Part shown: in pieces, positions 17,965 to 27,145 of the stretch
Position numbering within the stretch: the first letter of the stretch is position 1
Layout of the letters: the number at the start of each line of letters is the position of its first letter
NCBI GenBank assembly: GCA_902518835.1
Contig: CABYHH010000003.1
Span: forward strand, 1-64,000
Direction of reading: 5' to 3'
Length of the DNA: 64,000 bases
DNA from: an uncultured Pelagibacteraceae bacterium
Lineage (GTDB): Bacteria > Pseudomonadota > Alphaproteobacteria > Pelagibacterales > Pelagibacteraceae
The notes under the pieces: generated by a model
Seen by the model: only the letters and a program-made list of their open reading frames with translations
Databases searched by the model: none
Told to the model about the DNA's origin: nothing
Position numbers and translations under genes: made by a program

Positions 17965-19825
17965 ATCTTTTGAAAAAACTTACAAATCCACCTAAGCTAA
18001 TTAATATCACAGATAGCCATATCCATATCATAAAAGGTTTTACTTGATATCTAACATTAAAATAATCTTGGTTTTGAACATAATTCATTGTCATAAATTT
18101 ATCTGTTAAAAAGTTTGTTTTAATGTCAGCTTCACTAGTAACAATATTTGGTTGATTATATATTCTCAACTCTGGATACAATACTTCAATTGATCCATCT
18201 AAATTTTCAATTTTAAATTTTCCTTTAATGGATTTATAATTATACTCCTCTTTTTGTTTTATTTTTTCAAATTTAATTTTAAAATTTTTACCCTCAAAAG
18301 TTTCACCAATCTTTAAATTACTGATAATTTCTGTTGAAAAAATATTGTTAAATAAAATACTTAGTATTAATAAACTAAAACCAAAATGTGCAATATTTTG
18401 AGATAGTTTATTAAAACCTTTTACGAAAAAATCTCTTGATGTAATAAAGAATAAATAAAATGCCGATGTTACTAAAACAGTATTTACTAAAAAATTAATA
18501 CTTAAATTTTTAATTATCATGATTGATAAAAGAAGAGATATTATAAAAAATAAAATTAAATAACCTTTATTTCTCAGATCTGACTTAATCCATTTTAATT
18601 TTGGACCTATCGTCATTGCCAACAAAAAAGGAATTAAAAATGGTATTATTAATTTATTATAAAAAGGTGGACCGATAGAAATTTTTTCAGATGAAAAAAC
18701 CTCTAAAAATATTGGATAAATGGTACCTACTAAAACTACCACTAAAAAATATACCATAAACCAGTTATTTACCAGGATTGCAGTTTCCTTACTGAGCCAA
18801 AATAAACTATTATTATTTTTATCTGTTTTAAAAAAAAAGAAAAAAATAAAAAGCGATAAAAAAATTAAACAGAATAAAAAAATCAAAATGAATAAGCCTC
18901 TTTCAGGATCATTTGCAAATGTATGAACAGAATTTAAAATACCCGATCTAACTAAAAAGGTTCCTGACATACTCAAAGTAAACGTTGCTATAGATAAAAT
19001 AACAACCCATGAAGTTAAAAATAATTTTTTTTCTAAAACTAGAATACAATGGAGAAGAGTAGTGAGTGCTAGCCATGGCATTAACGAAACATTTTCAACA
19101 GGATCCCAAAACCAAAAACCACCCCAACCAAGTTCGTAATAAGCCCAAATAGATCCTAACAGAATTCCTAGGGTTAAAAAAAACCATGAAACCAATACCC
19201 ACTGTTTGATATGTTTTGCCCAATCTCTAGAAATATCATTTAATGTCATGGCAGCTAGTGATGATGAAAAAATTATTGAAGACCCGACATAACCTAAATA
19301 CAGCATTGGGGGATGTATAGCTAAAGCAGGGTCTTGTAATATAGGATTTAAACCAAGCCCTTCCTTTGGAATTGGAAAAATATAGTTAAATGGGTTCGAT
19401 GTCATAATCAAAAAAAAGAAAAAACCAATTATAATTATTTGCTGAATTAATGATGTTAAAATTCTATACTGTTTTTTTTGTTTTTTAGATTTTAGAAGAA
19501 ATATAGATATAAAAAGTGTCAATACTAAAAGCCAAAGTAATAAACTTCCCTCATGGTTTCCCCATGTCCCCGAAATTTTATAAAAAAGTGGCTTAGTTGT
19601 ATGAGAGTGATTGAAAACAGTCTCATTACTAAAATCTGAATAAACAAAAGCTAATATTAGAGAAAAAAAACTTATAACTACTAAAAAAAATTGTAAAAAA
19701 GTAAACGATAAAATTCTATTATCAAAAACTTGGGTATTCTTAAAATTTTTTATTGAAAAAAAAATAATTAAAAATGAGCAACTTAGTCCAAATATTAAAG
19801 AGTAAGATCCAACGATACTGGCCAA
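17954..19825 (-). CDS. ccmF: Heme lyase CcmF
   Basis: GTWGNHEGSLLLW, WGGFWFWDPVENVSLMPW (WWD-type domain). Confidence 0.96.
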   Translation of the reverse strand: MASIVGSYSLIFGLSCSFLIIFFSIKNFKNTQVFDNRILSFTFLQFFLVVISFFSLILAFVYSDFSNETVFNHSHTTKPLFYKISGTWGNHEGSLLLWLLVLTLFISIFLLKSKKQKKQYRILTSLIQQIIIIGFFFFLIMTSNPFNYIFPIPKEGLGLNPILQDPALAIHPPMLYLGYVGSSIIFSSSLAAMTLNDISRDWAKHIKQWVLVSWFFLTLGILLGSIWAYYELGWGGFWFWDPVENVSLMPWLALTTLLHCILVLEKKLFLTSWVVILSIATFTLSMSGTFLVRSGILNSVHTFANDPERGLFILIFLFCLIFLSLFIFFFFFKTDKNNNSLFWLSKETAILVNNWFMVYFLVVVLVGTIYPIFLEVFSSEKISIGPPFYNKLIIPFLIPFLLAMTIGPKLKWIKSDLRNKGYLILFFIISLLLSIMIIKNLSINFLVNTVLVTSAFYLFFITSRDFFVKGFNKLSQNIAHFGFSLLILSILFNNIFSTEIISNLKIGETFEGKNFKIKFEKIKQKEEYNYKSIKGKFKIENLDGSIEVLYPELRIYNQPNIVTSEADIKTNFLTDKFMTMNYVQNQDYFNVRYQVKPFMIWIWLSVILISLGGFVSFFKRYEN

Positions 19826-19827
19826 AA

Positions 19828-20247
19828 TTATTTCTCCTCTAGAGCCTTTTTTACCTCAGGCGGCATATAATTTTCATCATGTTTTGCAAGAATTTTAGTA
19901 GCCTCAAAAAAATCTTTATCTTTTAAAAAACCTTCAGCCACAACTCCTTTTCCCTCAGAAAAAAGATTTGGAATAACACCAGAATAAGTAACATTGATCT
20001 CATTTTTGAAATCAGTAATTATAAACTTGACTTTTTGTTCTTTAACAAAAATAGAGCTTTTTTTTACCATTCCTCCAACTCTAATCTTTTTTTTTTCAAT
20101 TTCAGGTAAAATTTTTATTTCGGATGGTGACTGAAAATAAACAACATTTTTTTCAAGAGATTTAAGAATAAAAAAAATTGATAAAGATAAAGTTAAAAAA
20201 ACTAATAATATGAAAAAAAATCTTAATTTAACTTTTTTACCATACAT
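19828..20247 (-). CDS. ccmE: Heme chaperone CcmE
   Basis: [16 protein letters not shown]-like, [13 protein letters not shown] heme-binding His motif. Confidence 0.95.
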   Translation of the reverse strand: MYGKKVKLRFFFILLVFLTLSLSIFFILKSLEKNVVYFQSPSEIKILPEIEKKKIRVGGMVKKSSIFVKEQKVKFIITDFKNEINVTYSGVIPNLFSEGKGVVAEGFLKDKDFFEATKILAKHDENYMPPEVKKALEEK

Positions 20248-20256
20248 GATTTTAAG

Positions 20257-20484
20257 TTAAATACTTGAGGTGTTAGATAAAATTTCTTTATTTATATTTT
20301 GAGATTTTGCAATAGCAGCACTTTCAGAATTTAACGTTCCAAACTTTGCAATAAACTTGTTTTTTTCCTTGATGTATTGAATTTTTATAAAAATATAGAG
20401 CAAAGAAAAACTAAAAAAAGTGAACAAAAAAGCAGACCATACGTAAAGTCCGTAACCATTCATGTAAAATAATTCATTGATCAT
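20257..20484 (-). CDS. ccmD: Heme exporter CcmD
   Basis: Small single-TM protein (MNGYGLYVWSAF) between ccmC and ccmE. Confidence 0.85.
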   Translation of the reverse strand: MINELFYMNGYGLYVWSAFLFTFFSFSLLYIFIKIQYIKEKNKFIAKFGTLNSESAAIAKSQNINKEILSNTSSI

Positions 20485-21188
20485 AGTCTGTCTAATCCTT
20501 TATTTTTAATCTTTATCAGTTCTGTATTATATTTCATTAAAAAAATTAATAGAGAAAATAGGGCAAATGCCGCAGTCATATATATTAATGGTATAATCAT
20601 TGATACATGAATTGAGGTCTCCGAAAGAATGTTGATTGAGGCAGGTTGATGTAATGTGTTCCACCAATCAACAGAGTATTTAATAATTGGAACATTTATA
20701 ATTCCTAAGATAGTTATTATGGCAGTTACTCTATAAACTTTTTCATTATTTTGATAAATTCTCCAAGAGATCAAATACATTGCATAAAACAAACATAAAA
20801 TTAACATTGAAGTAACCCTTGCATCCCATACCCACCATGTCCCCCATGTTGGTTTTCCCCAAATTGAACCTGTCACCAATGCTACAATATTAAAAACTAG
20901 ACCTGACGGAGCCAAACTTTTTGAAATTAAAAAAAAATTTTTAATCTTAAATATATATCCAATCAAAGAAAGCAATGTTATTGTGGAAAAAATTCCAAGA
21001 GAAATCCATGCAGCTGGAACATGTACATACATAATTCTTACCGAATGACTTTGTAGATAATCCTCTGGAGATAAAATTAATGCCTCTGTTAATCCAATTG
21101 AAAGTGTAATTACAAAAAATAGTAGAACGTACTTAGGAGCTCTAGATGTGATTGAGAAAATTTTATTTGGTTCAAAATATTTAAACAT
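20481..21188 (-). CDS. ccmC: Heme exporter CcmC
   Basis: MYVHVPAAWISLG, WGKPTWGTWWVWDARVTSMLI; start MFKYFEP preferred over ORF-track start. Confidence 0.95.
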   Translation of the reverse strand: MFKYFEPNKIFSITSRAPKYVLLFFVITLSIGLTEALILSPEDYLQSHSVRIMYVHVPAAWISLGIFSTITLLSLIGYIFKIKNFFLISKSLAPSGLVFNIVALVTGSIWGKPTWGTWWVWDARVTSMLILCLFYAMYLISWRIYQNNEKVYRVTAIITILGIINVPIIKYSVDWWNTLHQPASINILSETSIHVSMIIPLIYMTAAFALFSLLIFLMKYNTELIKIKNKGLDRL

Positions 21189-21219
21189 TTTTAATTTTAT
21201 TAATAATACCAAATATTTT

Positions 21220-21290
21220 TTAAAAAAAAATATCTGATCAAGAGTGTAGAGGGAGATAATAACGAAGGGTAAATTTAACACCCTTGATCA
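21220..21290 (-). ncRNA. Candidate attenuator/leader or small RNA upstream of ccmC
   Basis: Minus strand TGATCAAGGGTGT/ACACTCTTGATCA 13-bp stem (one G-T pair) followed by GATA-T9; alternative AAGGGT/ACCCTT stem shares the 5' arm. Confidence 0.5.
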
Positions 21291-21296
21291 AATTAA

Positions 21297-21323
21297 ATAA
21301 TATGTAATATGACGCTGTGTCAA
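21297..21323 (-). promoter_or_regulatory. Candidate sigma70-type promoter for the ccmC leader
   Basis: Minus strand TTGACA (21318-21323) and TATTAT (21297-21302), spacer 15 nt (short). Confidence 0.4.
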
Positions 21324-21357
21324 AGATTTGAGCTAAATGTGTTGAAAAAAAGAATAT

Positions 21358-21678
21358 TTAGTTTGATGGTTTAAAGTACCCTGTTCCCTTTTTACCAGAA
21401 AAAATCTCTTCAATTAATGGATGTTTTATAGGCTCATTTGAGTCATCTATTAACAAATTTTGTTCAGAGACATATGCTTCATAAGTAATTTCATCATTTT
21501 CTGCAAGAAGATGGTAAAAAGGTTGATCTTTTCTTGGTCGCACATTTTTAGGTATTGATTGATACCATTCCTCAGAATTATTAAATTCAAAGTCAACATC
21601 ATATATAACTCCTCTAAAATCGAAATGTTTATGTTTCACCACATCTCCAATAGAAAATTTAGCTTTTTGTATCGACAT
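21358..21678 (-). CDS. hspQ: Heat shock protein HspQ
   Basis: FSIGDVVKHKHFDFRGVIYDVD, QPFYHLLAEN, YVSEQNL. Confidence 0.95.
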   Translation of the reverse strand: MSIQKAKFSIGDVVKHKHFDFRGVIYDVDFEFNNSEEWYQSIPKNVRPRKDQPFYHLLAENDEITYEAYVSEQNLLIDDSNEPIKHPLIEEIFSGKKGTGYFKPSN

Positions 21679-21765
21679 ATAACTAGTATGGGTATTTAAA
21701 AATAAAAATCAATAAGAAAAATTAAAAGTTTTTGTGAAAATATTTTTTATGTTAATATCTTTATA

Positions 21766-22320
21766 GTGAATAAATCTTTTTTAAAATTTCTTACAGATTT
21801 TGGTCCACTAATAATTTTTTTCTATTATTATTATGATAGTGGAAAAGATCTAAAAATTGCTATACCTCCCTTTATCATTGCGACAATTATAGCATTAGCT
21901 ATAGTATGGTTTTTAGAAAAAAAAATACCCACGGTTCCACTATTAAGTGGAATACTCATTACATTTTTTGGTGGACTAACTATTTATTTTAATAACCCTG
22001 TATTTATTTATGTTAAACCAACAATTATTAATATTTTATTTGGCTTGAGTTTGATGCTTGGAAAATATTTTACTAAAGAACCTGTTTTAAAAAAACTAAT
22101 GGGAAAATCAATTTCCCTAACAGATAATGGGTGGGAAATTTTAAATAAGAGATGGATTTATTTCTTTTTTGGACTGGCAATATTGAATGAATTAGTCTGG
22201 AGAACTCAGTCAGAAGAATTTTGGGTAAATTTTAAAGTTTGGGGTTTATTGCCAATAACATTTATATTTACCGCTTTTCAAATAGGGTTAATAAACAAAT
22301 ATAAAACAAATGAACAATAA
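21766..22320 (+). CDS. Inner membrane septation protein YciB/IspZ, GTG start
   Basis: FLTDFGPLIIFF, RWIYFFFGLAILNELVWR, NFKVWGLLPITFIF. Confidence 0.93.
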   Translation: MNKSFLKFLTDFGPLIIFFYYYYDSGKDLKIAIPPFIIATIIALAIVWFLEKKIPTVPLLSGILITFFGGLTIYFNNPVFIYVKPTIINILFGLSLMLGKYFTKEPVLKKLMGKSISLTDNGWEILNKRWIYFFFGLAILNELVWRTQSEEFWVNFKVWGLLPITFIFTAFQIGLINKYKTNEQ

Positions 22321-22654
22321 TATTAAGTTAATAATAAATAATGTTGGTGGGAAAATTGAAAATGAAAATTTTTTTGAAAGAAATGAATTAAAGATTATTT
22401 TAGATTTATATGCACAAATGGTTTCAGAGGGCTCTTGGAAGGATTATGGTTTGAACATATCAAGCAAACAAGTGGGTTTTAGTGTTTTTAAAAATTCAAC
22501 TGAAAATGCACTTTATAAAATATGTAAAAATTTTAAACCCAGAAACAAAAACCTTAAATATTGTATAACAGATACGAATGGAAAAATATTAAAGAATTCT
22601 TTTGATCTTCAAATTCTTATTAAAAATACTAATTGGAAAAATTTAAAAAATTAA
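22310..22654 (+). CDS. DUF2794-like protein
   Basis: FFERNELKIILDLYAQMVSEGSWKDYGLNI... resembles alphaproteobacterial DUF2794. Confidence 0.7.
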   Translation: MNNNIKLIINNVGGKIENENFFERNELKIILDLYAQMVSEGSWKDYGLNISSKQVGFSVFKNSTENALYKICKNFKPRNKNLKYCITDTNGKILKNSFDLQILIKNTNWKNLKN

Positions 22655-22657
22655 TAT

Positions 22658-23419
22658 TTATCTTCTTTGACCGAAAAGTCTCAACAACATAATAAATAAA
22701 TTGATGAAATCTAAGTAAAGAGTTAATGCGCCCATTACTGCTTTTTTTCCTATCATTTCACCACTATCACTTGCAGAATACATATTTTTAATTTTTTGTG
22801 TATCATAGGCTGTTAAACCAACAAAAATTAATACACCTAAAACTGAAATAACAAAATACATCATTGAGGATTTCATAAAAATATTTACTAATGAAGCAAT
22901 AATAATACCAATTAAACCCATCATTAAAAAAGAGCCTAGTTTGGTTAAATCTCTTTTAGTTGTATATCCGTAAATGCTCATTGCCCCAAAAGTTGCAGAT
23001 GAAATAAAGAAAACTCTTGTAACACTCATTCCAGTGTAAACTAAAAGAATTGAAGATAACGAGAGCCCCATTAAAGCTGCGAAAATCCAAAAAGTTGTTT
23101 GGGCTTTTGAGGTACTCATTTTGTTTATTCCAAAACTCATATAAAAAACAATTGCCAAGGGTGCTAACATTACCAGCCATTTTAGACCTGACATATAAAT
23201 AGCATTACCAAATTGAGTTAAACCTATAATAGCTCCATTATCATTTGTCACAACTGACGTCTTAAAAGTTAAAAGAGCAACTATGCCAGTTAACAATACT
23301 CCCGTGGCCATGTAATTATAAACTTTAAGCATGTAGGCTCTTAAGCCTTCATCCATTACTGCAGTAGATTGTTGAGCTTCTTTAGCTCTACCCAAAATGC
23401 CTTTTTTATTAAATTCCAT
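22658..23419 (-). CDS. Bax inhibitor-1/YccA family membrane protein
   Basis: Seven TMs; TAYDTQKIKNMY and ALTLYLDFINLFIMLLRLFG. Confidence 0.93.
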   Translation of the reverse strand: MEFNKKGILGRAKEAQQSTAVMDEGLRAYMLKVYNYMATGVLLTGIVALLTFKTSVVTNDNGAIIGLTQFGNAIYMSGLKWLVMLAPLAIVFYMSFGINKMSTSKAQTTFWIFAALMGLSLSSILLVYTGMSVTRVFFISSATFGAMSIYGYTTKRDLTKLGSFLMMGLIGIIIASLVNIFMKSSMMYFVISVLGVLIFVGLTAYDTQKIKNMYSASDSGEMIGKKAVMGALTLYLDFINLFIMLLRLFGQRR

Positions 23420-23499
23420 AGAGAAATATATATAGCCTTTTACTAATTATTCAAGATGCCTTAAAAGATTATTAAAATGATAAACCTTATAAAATCTTA

Positions 23500-24540
23500 A
23501 TGAATTACAAAAAATTAGGTAGCACTGATATTAACGTAAGTACAATTTGTCTCGGCACAATGACCTGGGGAGAACAGAACACCCAAGATGAAGGATTTGA
23601 ACAAATGGACTATGCATTAGACCAAGGTGTTAATTTTTGGGACACTGCAGAAATTTATTCTATTCCCATGAGAGAAGAAACTTATGGAGAAACTGAGAGA
23701 ATAATTGGTAATTGGTTTCAAAAAACTAATAAAAGGGATAAAGTTATCCTTGCATCTAAAGTGTGCGGAAATACCTCTAACAAATACATTAGAGGAGGTG
23801 GATATAATTTTGGTAAAAAAAAAATTACCCAAGCTCTTGATGAAAGCTTAAAAAGATTAAAAACAGATTATATAGATTTATATCAACTTCATTGGCCTGA
23901 AAGAAATACAAATTTTTTTGGAATGTATGGTTATGAGCATGACGAAAAAGATATTGGTTGGACACCTTTTGAGGAAATTTTAGAAAGTTTGAAGAATTTT
24001 ATTAAGGAAGGAAAAATTAGATACATAGGATTATCTAATGAGACAGCGTGGGGTTTGTCAAAATTTCTTGAATTATCAAAACTTAAAGAGCTTCCAAAAA
24101 TGATGTCTGTACAAAACCCTTATAATTTACTTAATAGATCTTATGAAGTGGGACTTGCAGAAATTTCTGTGAGAGAGAAAAGTGGTCTGTTAGCATATTC
24201 ACCGCTTGCTTTTGGATATTTAACTGGAAAATATAGAAATAATAATCTTCCAGAAAAATCTAGAATGAAATTATTCAAAGATTTCACAAGATATAAAAAT
24301 GAGAATGGTCAGAAAGCTATAGAGGAATACTACAAATTATCGAAAAAATTTAATATTGATTTTACTAAGATGTCATTAAAATTTTGTGAAATCCAACCTT
24401 TCATTACTAGTGTAATTATAGGAGCGACGACAATGGAACAGTTGAAAACAAATATAGAAAGTGTAAATGTAATTTTAACAAGCGAAATTATTAATGAAAT
24501 TAATCAAATTCAAAAAAAATATCCCAATCCATGCCCCTAA
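23500..24540 (+). CDS. Aldo/keto reductase (Tas-like)
   Basis: LGSTDINVSTICLGTMTWG, DTAEIYSIP, DLYQLHWPER. Confidence 0.93.
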   Translation: MNYKKLGSTDINVSTICLGTMTWGEQNTQDEGFEQMDYALDQGVNFWDTAEIYSIPMREETYGETERIIGNWFQKTNKRDKVILASKVCGNTSNKYIRGGGYNFGKKKITQALDESLKRLKTDYIDLYQLHWPERNTNFFGMYGYEHDEKDIGWTPFEEILESLKNFIKEGKIRYIGLSNETAWGLSKFLELSKLKELPKMMSVQNPYNLLNRSYEVGLAEISVREKSGLLAYSPLAFGYLTGKYRNNNLPEKSRMKLFKDFTRYKNENGQKAIEEYYKLSKKFNIDFTKMSLKFCEIQPFITSVIIGATTMEQLKTNIESVNVILTSEIINEINQIQKKYPNPCP

Positions 24541-25052
24541 TTAAAAAGATATTTCTAAATACATTTATTTTCTTTACCTTCTTCATTTTTTTTTGTTCAA
24601 AAACACTTGCCGAGGATCTTAAAAAAGTTGGAAAGTTTAAGGACTGGGAAGTAATTGTAATATCTAATACTTCAGGTAAGGTATGTTTTGCTCAATCAAT
24701 ACCAGTTTTACAAGCACCAAAAACAAATAAGCGAGATGCAAGATTATTTGTAACTTTTAGGCCAAGTGAGAAAATTTCTAATGAGATAAGTACCACTGCA
24801 GGTTACGAGTTTAATAAAAATAATTCTGTTCTAGCAACTTCAGGAAATAATAAGTTTAAGTTTGATATTAAACAACAAGGTTTTGCATGGATGACGAGCA
24901 ATAAAAAGGAAGGCATAATGGTCAAAGTTATGAAAAAAGGATCAAGGATAATGGTTGCAGGTTATAATCAAAAAGGATCTCAAACTATAGATCATTATTC
25001 TTTGTTAGGTTTTACGAAAGCTTACAACACTGCTAAAAAAGCTTGTAGTTAA
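24531..25052 (+). CDS. Invasion-associated locus B (IalB) family periplasmic protein
   Basis: Signal peptide; FKDWEVIV...GKVCFAQS..., C-terminal FTKAYNTAKKAC. Confidence 0.8.
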   Translation: MPLIKKIFLNTFIFFTFFIFFCSKTLAEDLKKVGKFKDWEVIVISNTSGKVCFAQSIPVLQAPKTNKRDARLFVTFRPSEKISNEISTTAGYEFNKNNSVLATSGNNKFKFDIKQQGFAWMTSNKKEGIMVKVMKKGSRIMVAGYNQKGSQTIDHYSLLGFTKAYNTAKKACS

Positions 25053-25055
25053 TTA

Positions 25056-26246
25056 ATGAAATCCAAGAAAAGAATTGTTTTAGCTTATTCAGGTGGACTT
25101 GATACCTCTATAATACTTAAATGGCTTCAAGAAAATTATAATGCTGAAGTAATTTGCTACACTGCAGATATAGGCCAAATAATTGATAAAAAAAAGATTA
25201 TTTCAAATGCTAAAAAGTTTGGAGTTAAAAAAATAATTATCAAAGATCTAAAAGACATATTTATAAAAGATTATGTTTTTCCAATGCTAAGAGGGCATGC
25301 TATTTACGAAGGTGTTTATTTGTTAGGAACCGCTATTGCGAGACCATTAATTGCAAAAGATCAAATTAGAGTAGCAAAAAAACATAAAGCCTTTGCTGTT
25401 TCTCACGGGGCGACGGGAAAAGGTAATGATCAAGTTAGATTTGAATTGGGTTATCATTACTTTGGACCAAAAATAAAAATAATTTCACCTTGGAGAATAT
25501 GGAAATTCAAATCAAGAACAGATTTAATCAATTACGCTAAAAAGTACAAAATATTAATTCCAAAAGATAAGAAAGGCGCACCCCCTTTTTCTGTAGATGA
25601 CAATTTATTTCACACATCGACAGAAGGTAAAGTTTTAGAAAATCCAGAAAGTATTGCTCCAGAATTTATTTATCAAAGAACTGTTTCACCAGAGAAAGCT
25701 CCATCCAAAGCATCATTCGTTACCATTATTTTTAAGAATGGTAATCCAATTGGTATCAACGGAAAAAAATTGCGCCCGGCAAAACTGCTTGAAAAATTAA
25801 ATCAATTAGCTGGAAAAAATGGAATAGGTAGAGTTGATCTTGTAGAAAACAGATTTTTAGGAATTAAATCAAGAGGAGTATATGAAACTCCTGGAGGAAC
25901 CTTGCTAATTCACGCTCATAGAGCAATTGAGTCGGTTACCTTAGATAAAGAGACAATGCATAAAAAAGATAACATAATGTCAAGATATGCTGAACTCATT
26001 TATAATGGTTATTGGTTTTCAAAAGAAAGATTAAAACTTCAAAAGATTGTGGATCTAAAAAAAAATAAAGTTTATGGAACTGTAAAATTGAAGCTTTACA
26101 AAGGAAATATAACGATTATCTCAAGAAAAACAAAAAGTTCTGCATACTCAATGAAAAAGGTTTCATTCGAGGAAAATAAAACGTTTAACAAATACAATGT
26201 TGAAAAATTTATTAATTTTCATAAGAAAAAACTACGTACTTTATAA
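25056..26246 (+). CDS. argG: Argininosuccinate synthase
   Basis: VLAYSGGLDTSIIL, SHGATGKGNDQVRFE. Confidence 0.97.
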   Translation: MKSKKRIVLAYSGGLDTSIILKWLQENYNAEVICYTADIGQIIDKKKIISNAKKFGVKKIIIKDLKDIFIKDYVFPMLRGHAIYEGVYLLGTAIARPLIAKDQIRVAKKHKAFAVSHGATGKGNDQVRFELGYHYFGPKIKIISPWRIWKFKSRTDLINYAKKYKILIPKDKKGAPPFSVDDNLFHTSTEGKVLENPESIAPEFIYQRTVSPEKAPSKASFVTIIFKNGNPIGINGKKLRPAKLLEKLNQLAGKNGIGRVDLVENRFLGIKSRGVYETPGGTLLIHAHRAIESVTLDKETMHKKDNIMSRYAELIYNGYWFSKERLKLQKIVDLKKNKVYGTVKLKLYKGNITIISRKTKSSAYSMKKVSFEENKTFNKYNVEKFINFHKKKLRTL

Positions 26247-26300
26247 AACTTAGGTCAAATTATCATTTGTTTAATTTACTAGAAACTATATCTTACAAAA

Positions 26301-26759
26301 ATGGAATCATTTAAAAATTGGATGAAAGATACAGCAAACATTTTGTTTGATGATAGTAAAAATGATTTAAGAGCTCTTCCTAAAACAGTTAGATTGCAAA
26401 TTCTCTTAGTTTTAAGTTTTATTTGGACTACTGTTTTTAGTTTATACGTATTTTCATATACTACTTTTGCTTTTGGATGGGCAGGACTTTTTATAGCTCA
26501 TGTTGGATTAATATTCGCCGTCTACACAACGTTTAAGCATTTTCACAGGGCTGAGGAAAGCTCTGCTAGTGTTTTTAAAACAAAAAATTTTGACCCATTC
26601 AAAATAATGGTAATTGTTTTTGTAGTTGTTTTTATCTTTGTTTTTTCAAAAGGAATTGAAGTATTAACTAGCCCAAACCCCTATTCTTATTCAATCCCAT
26701 ACGATGGTTCTTCAAAATCAGTATTTGAAAAATGGCTACCATTCAGTAAAGATAAATAA
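26301..26759 (+). CDS. Hypothetical membrane protein
   Basis: ORF with three hydrophobic segments, overlapping the downstream gene. Confidence 0.7.
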   Translation: MESFKNWMKDTANILFDDSKNDLRALPKTVRLQILLVLSFIWTTVFSLYVFSYTTFAFGWAGLFIAHVGLIFAVYTTFKHFHRAEESSASVFKTKNFDPFKIMVIVFVVVFIFVFSKGIEVLTSPNPYSYSIPYDGSSKSVFEKWLPFSKDK

Positions 26760-27139
26760 TGGAAAAAATAACTAAAAACTTACAGCTTGTGCTTATGGTT
26801 ATCATTTTAATTAGCACCGTAATTGCTGTTGGAATAGAAATACAAAAAATGTTTTTAATTCAATCAGTTACCTTAGCTGACTTATTATTAATGTTTCTTT
26901 ATCTGGAGGTGCTTGCAATGGTAAGAGTTTTTTGGAACCAGCAATCAATAAGTATAACCTTACCTCTTCTGATAGCTATAACGGCACTTGCACGATTTAT
27001 TATACTTCAGGGAAAAGAAATGGATCCTACAGCACTAGTATATGAGGCTGTAGCGATAGTTCTAATTGCTGGAGCAATTGTTATTCTAAGATTAAGGCAC
27101 AGCGATAAATTGGGACTTAAGAAAAAAAAATCAAAATAA
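26759..27139 (+). CDS. PsiE family phosphate-starvation-inducible membrane protein
   Basis: Four TMs; LYLEVLAMVRVFW and DPTALVYEAVAIVLIAGAIVILR. Confidence 0.75.
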   Translation: MEKITKNLQLVLMVIILISTVIAVGIEIQKMFLIQSVTLADLLLMFLYLEVLAMVRVFWNQQSISITLPLLIAITALARFIILQGKEMDPTALVYEAVAIVLIAGAIVILRLRHSDKLGLKKKKSK

Positions 27140-27145
27140 AATAAC

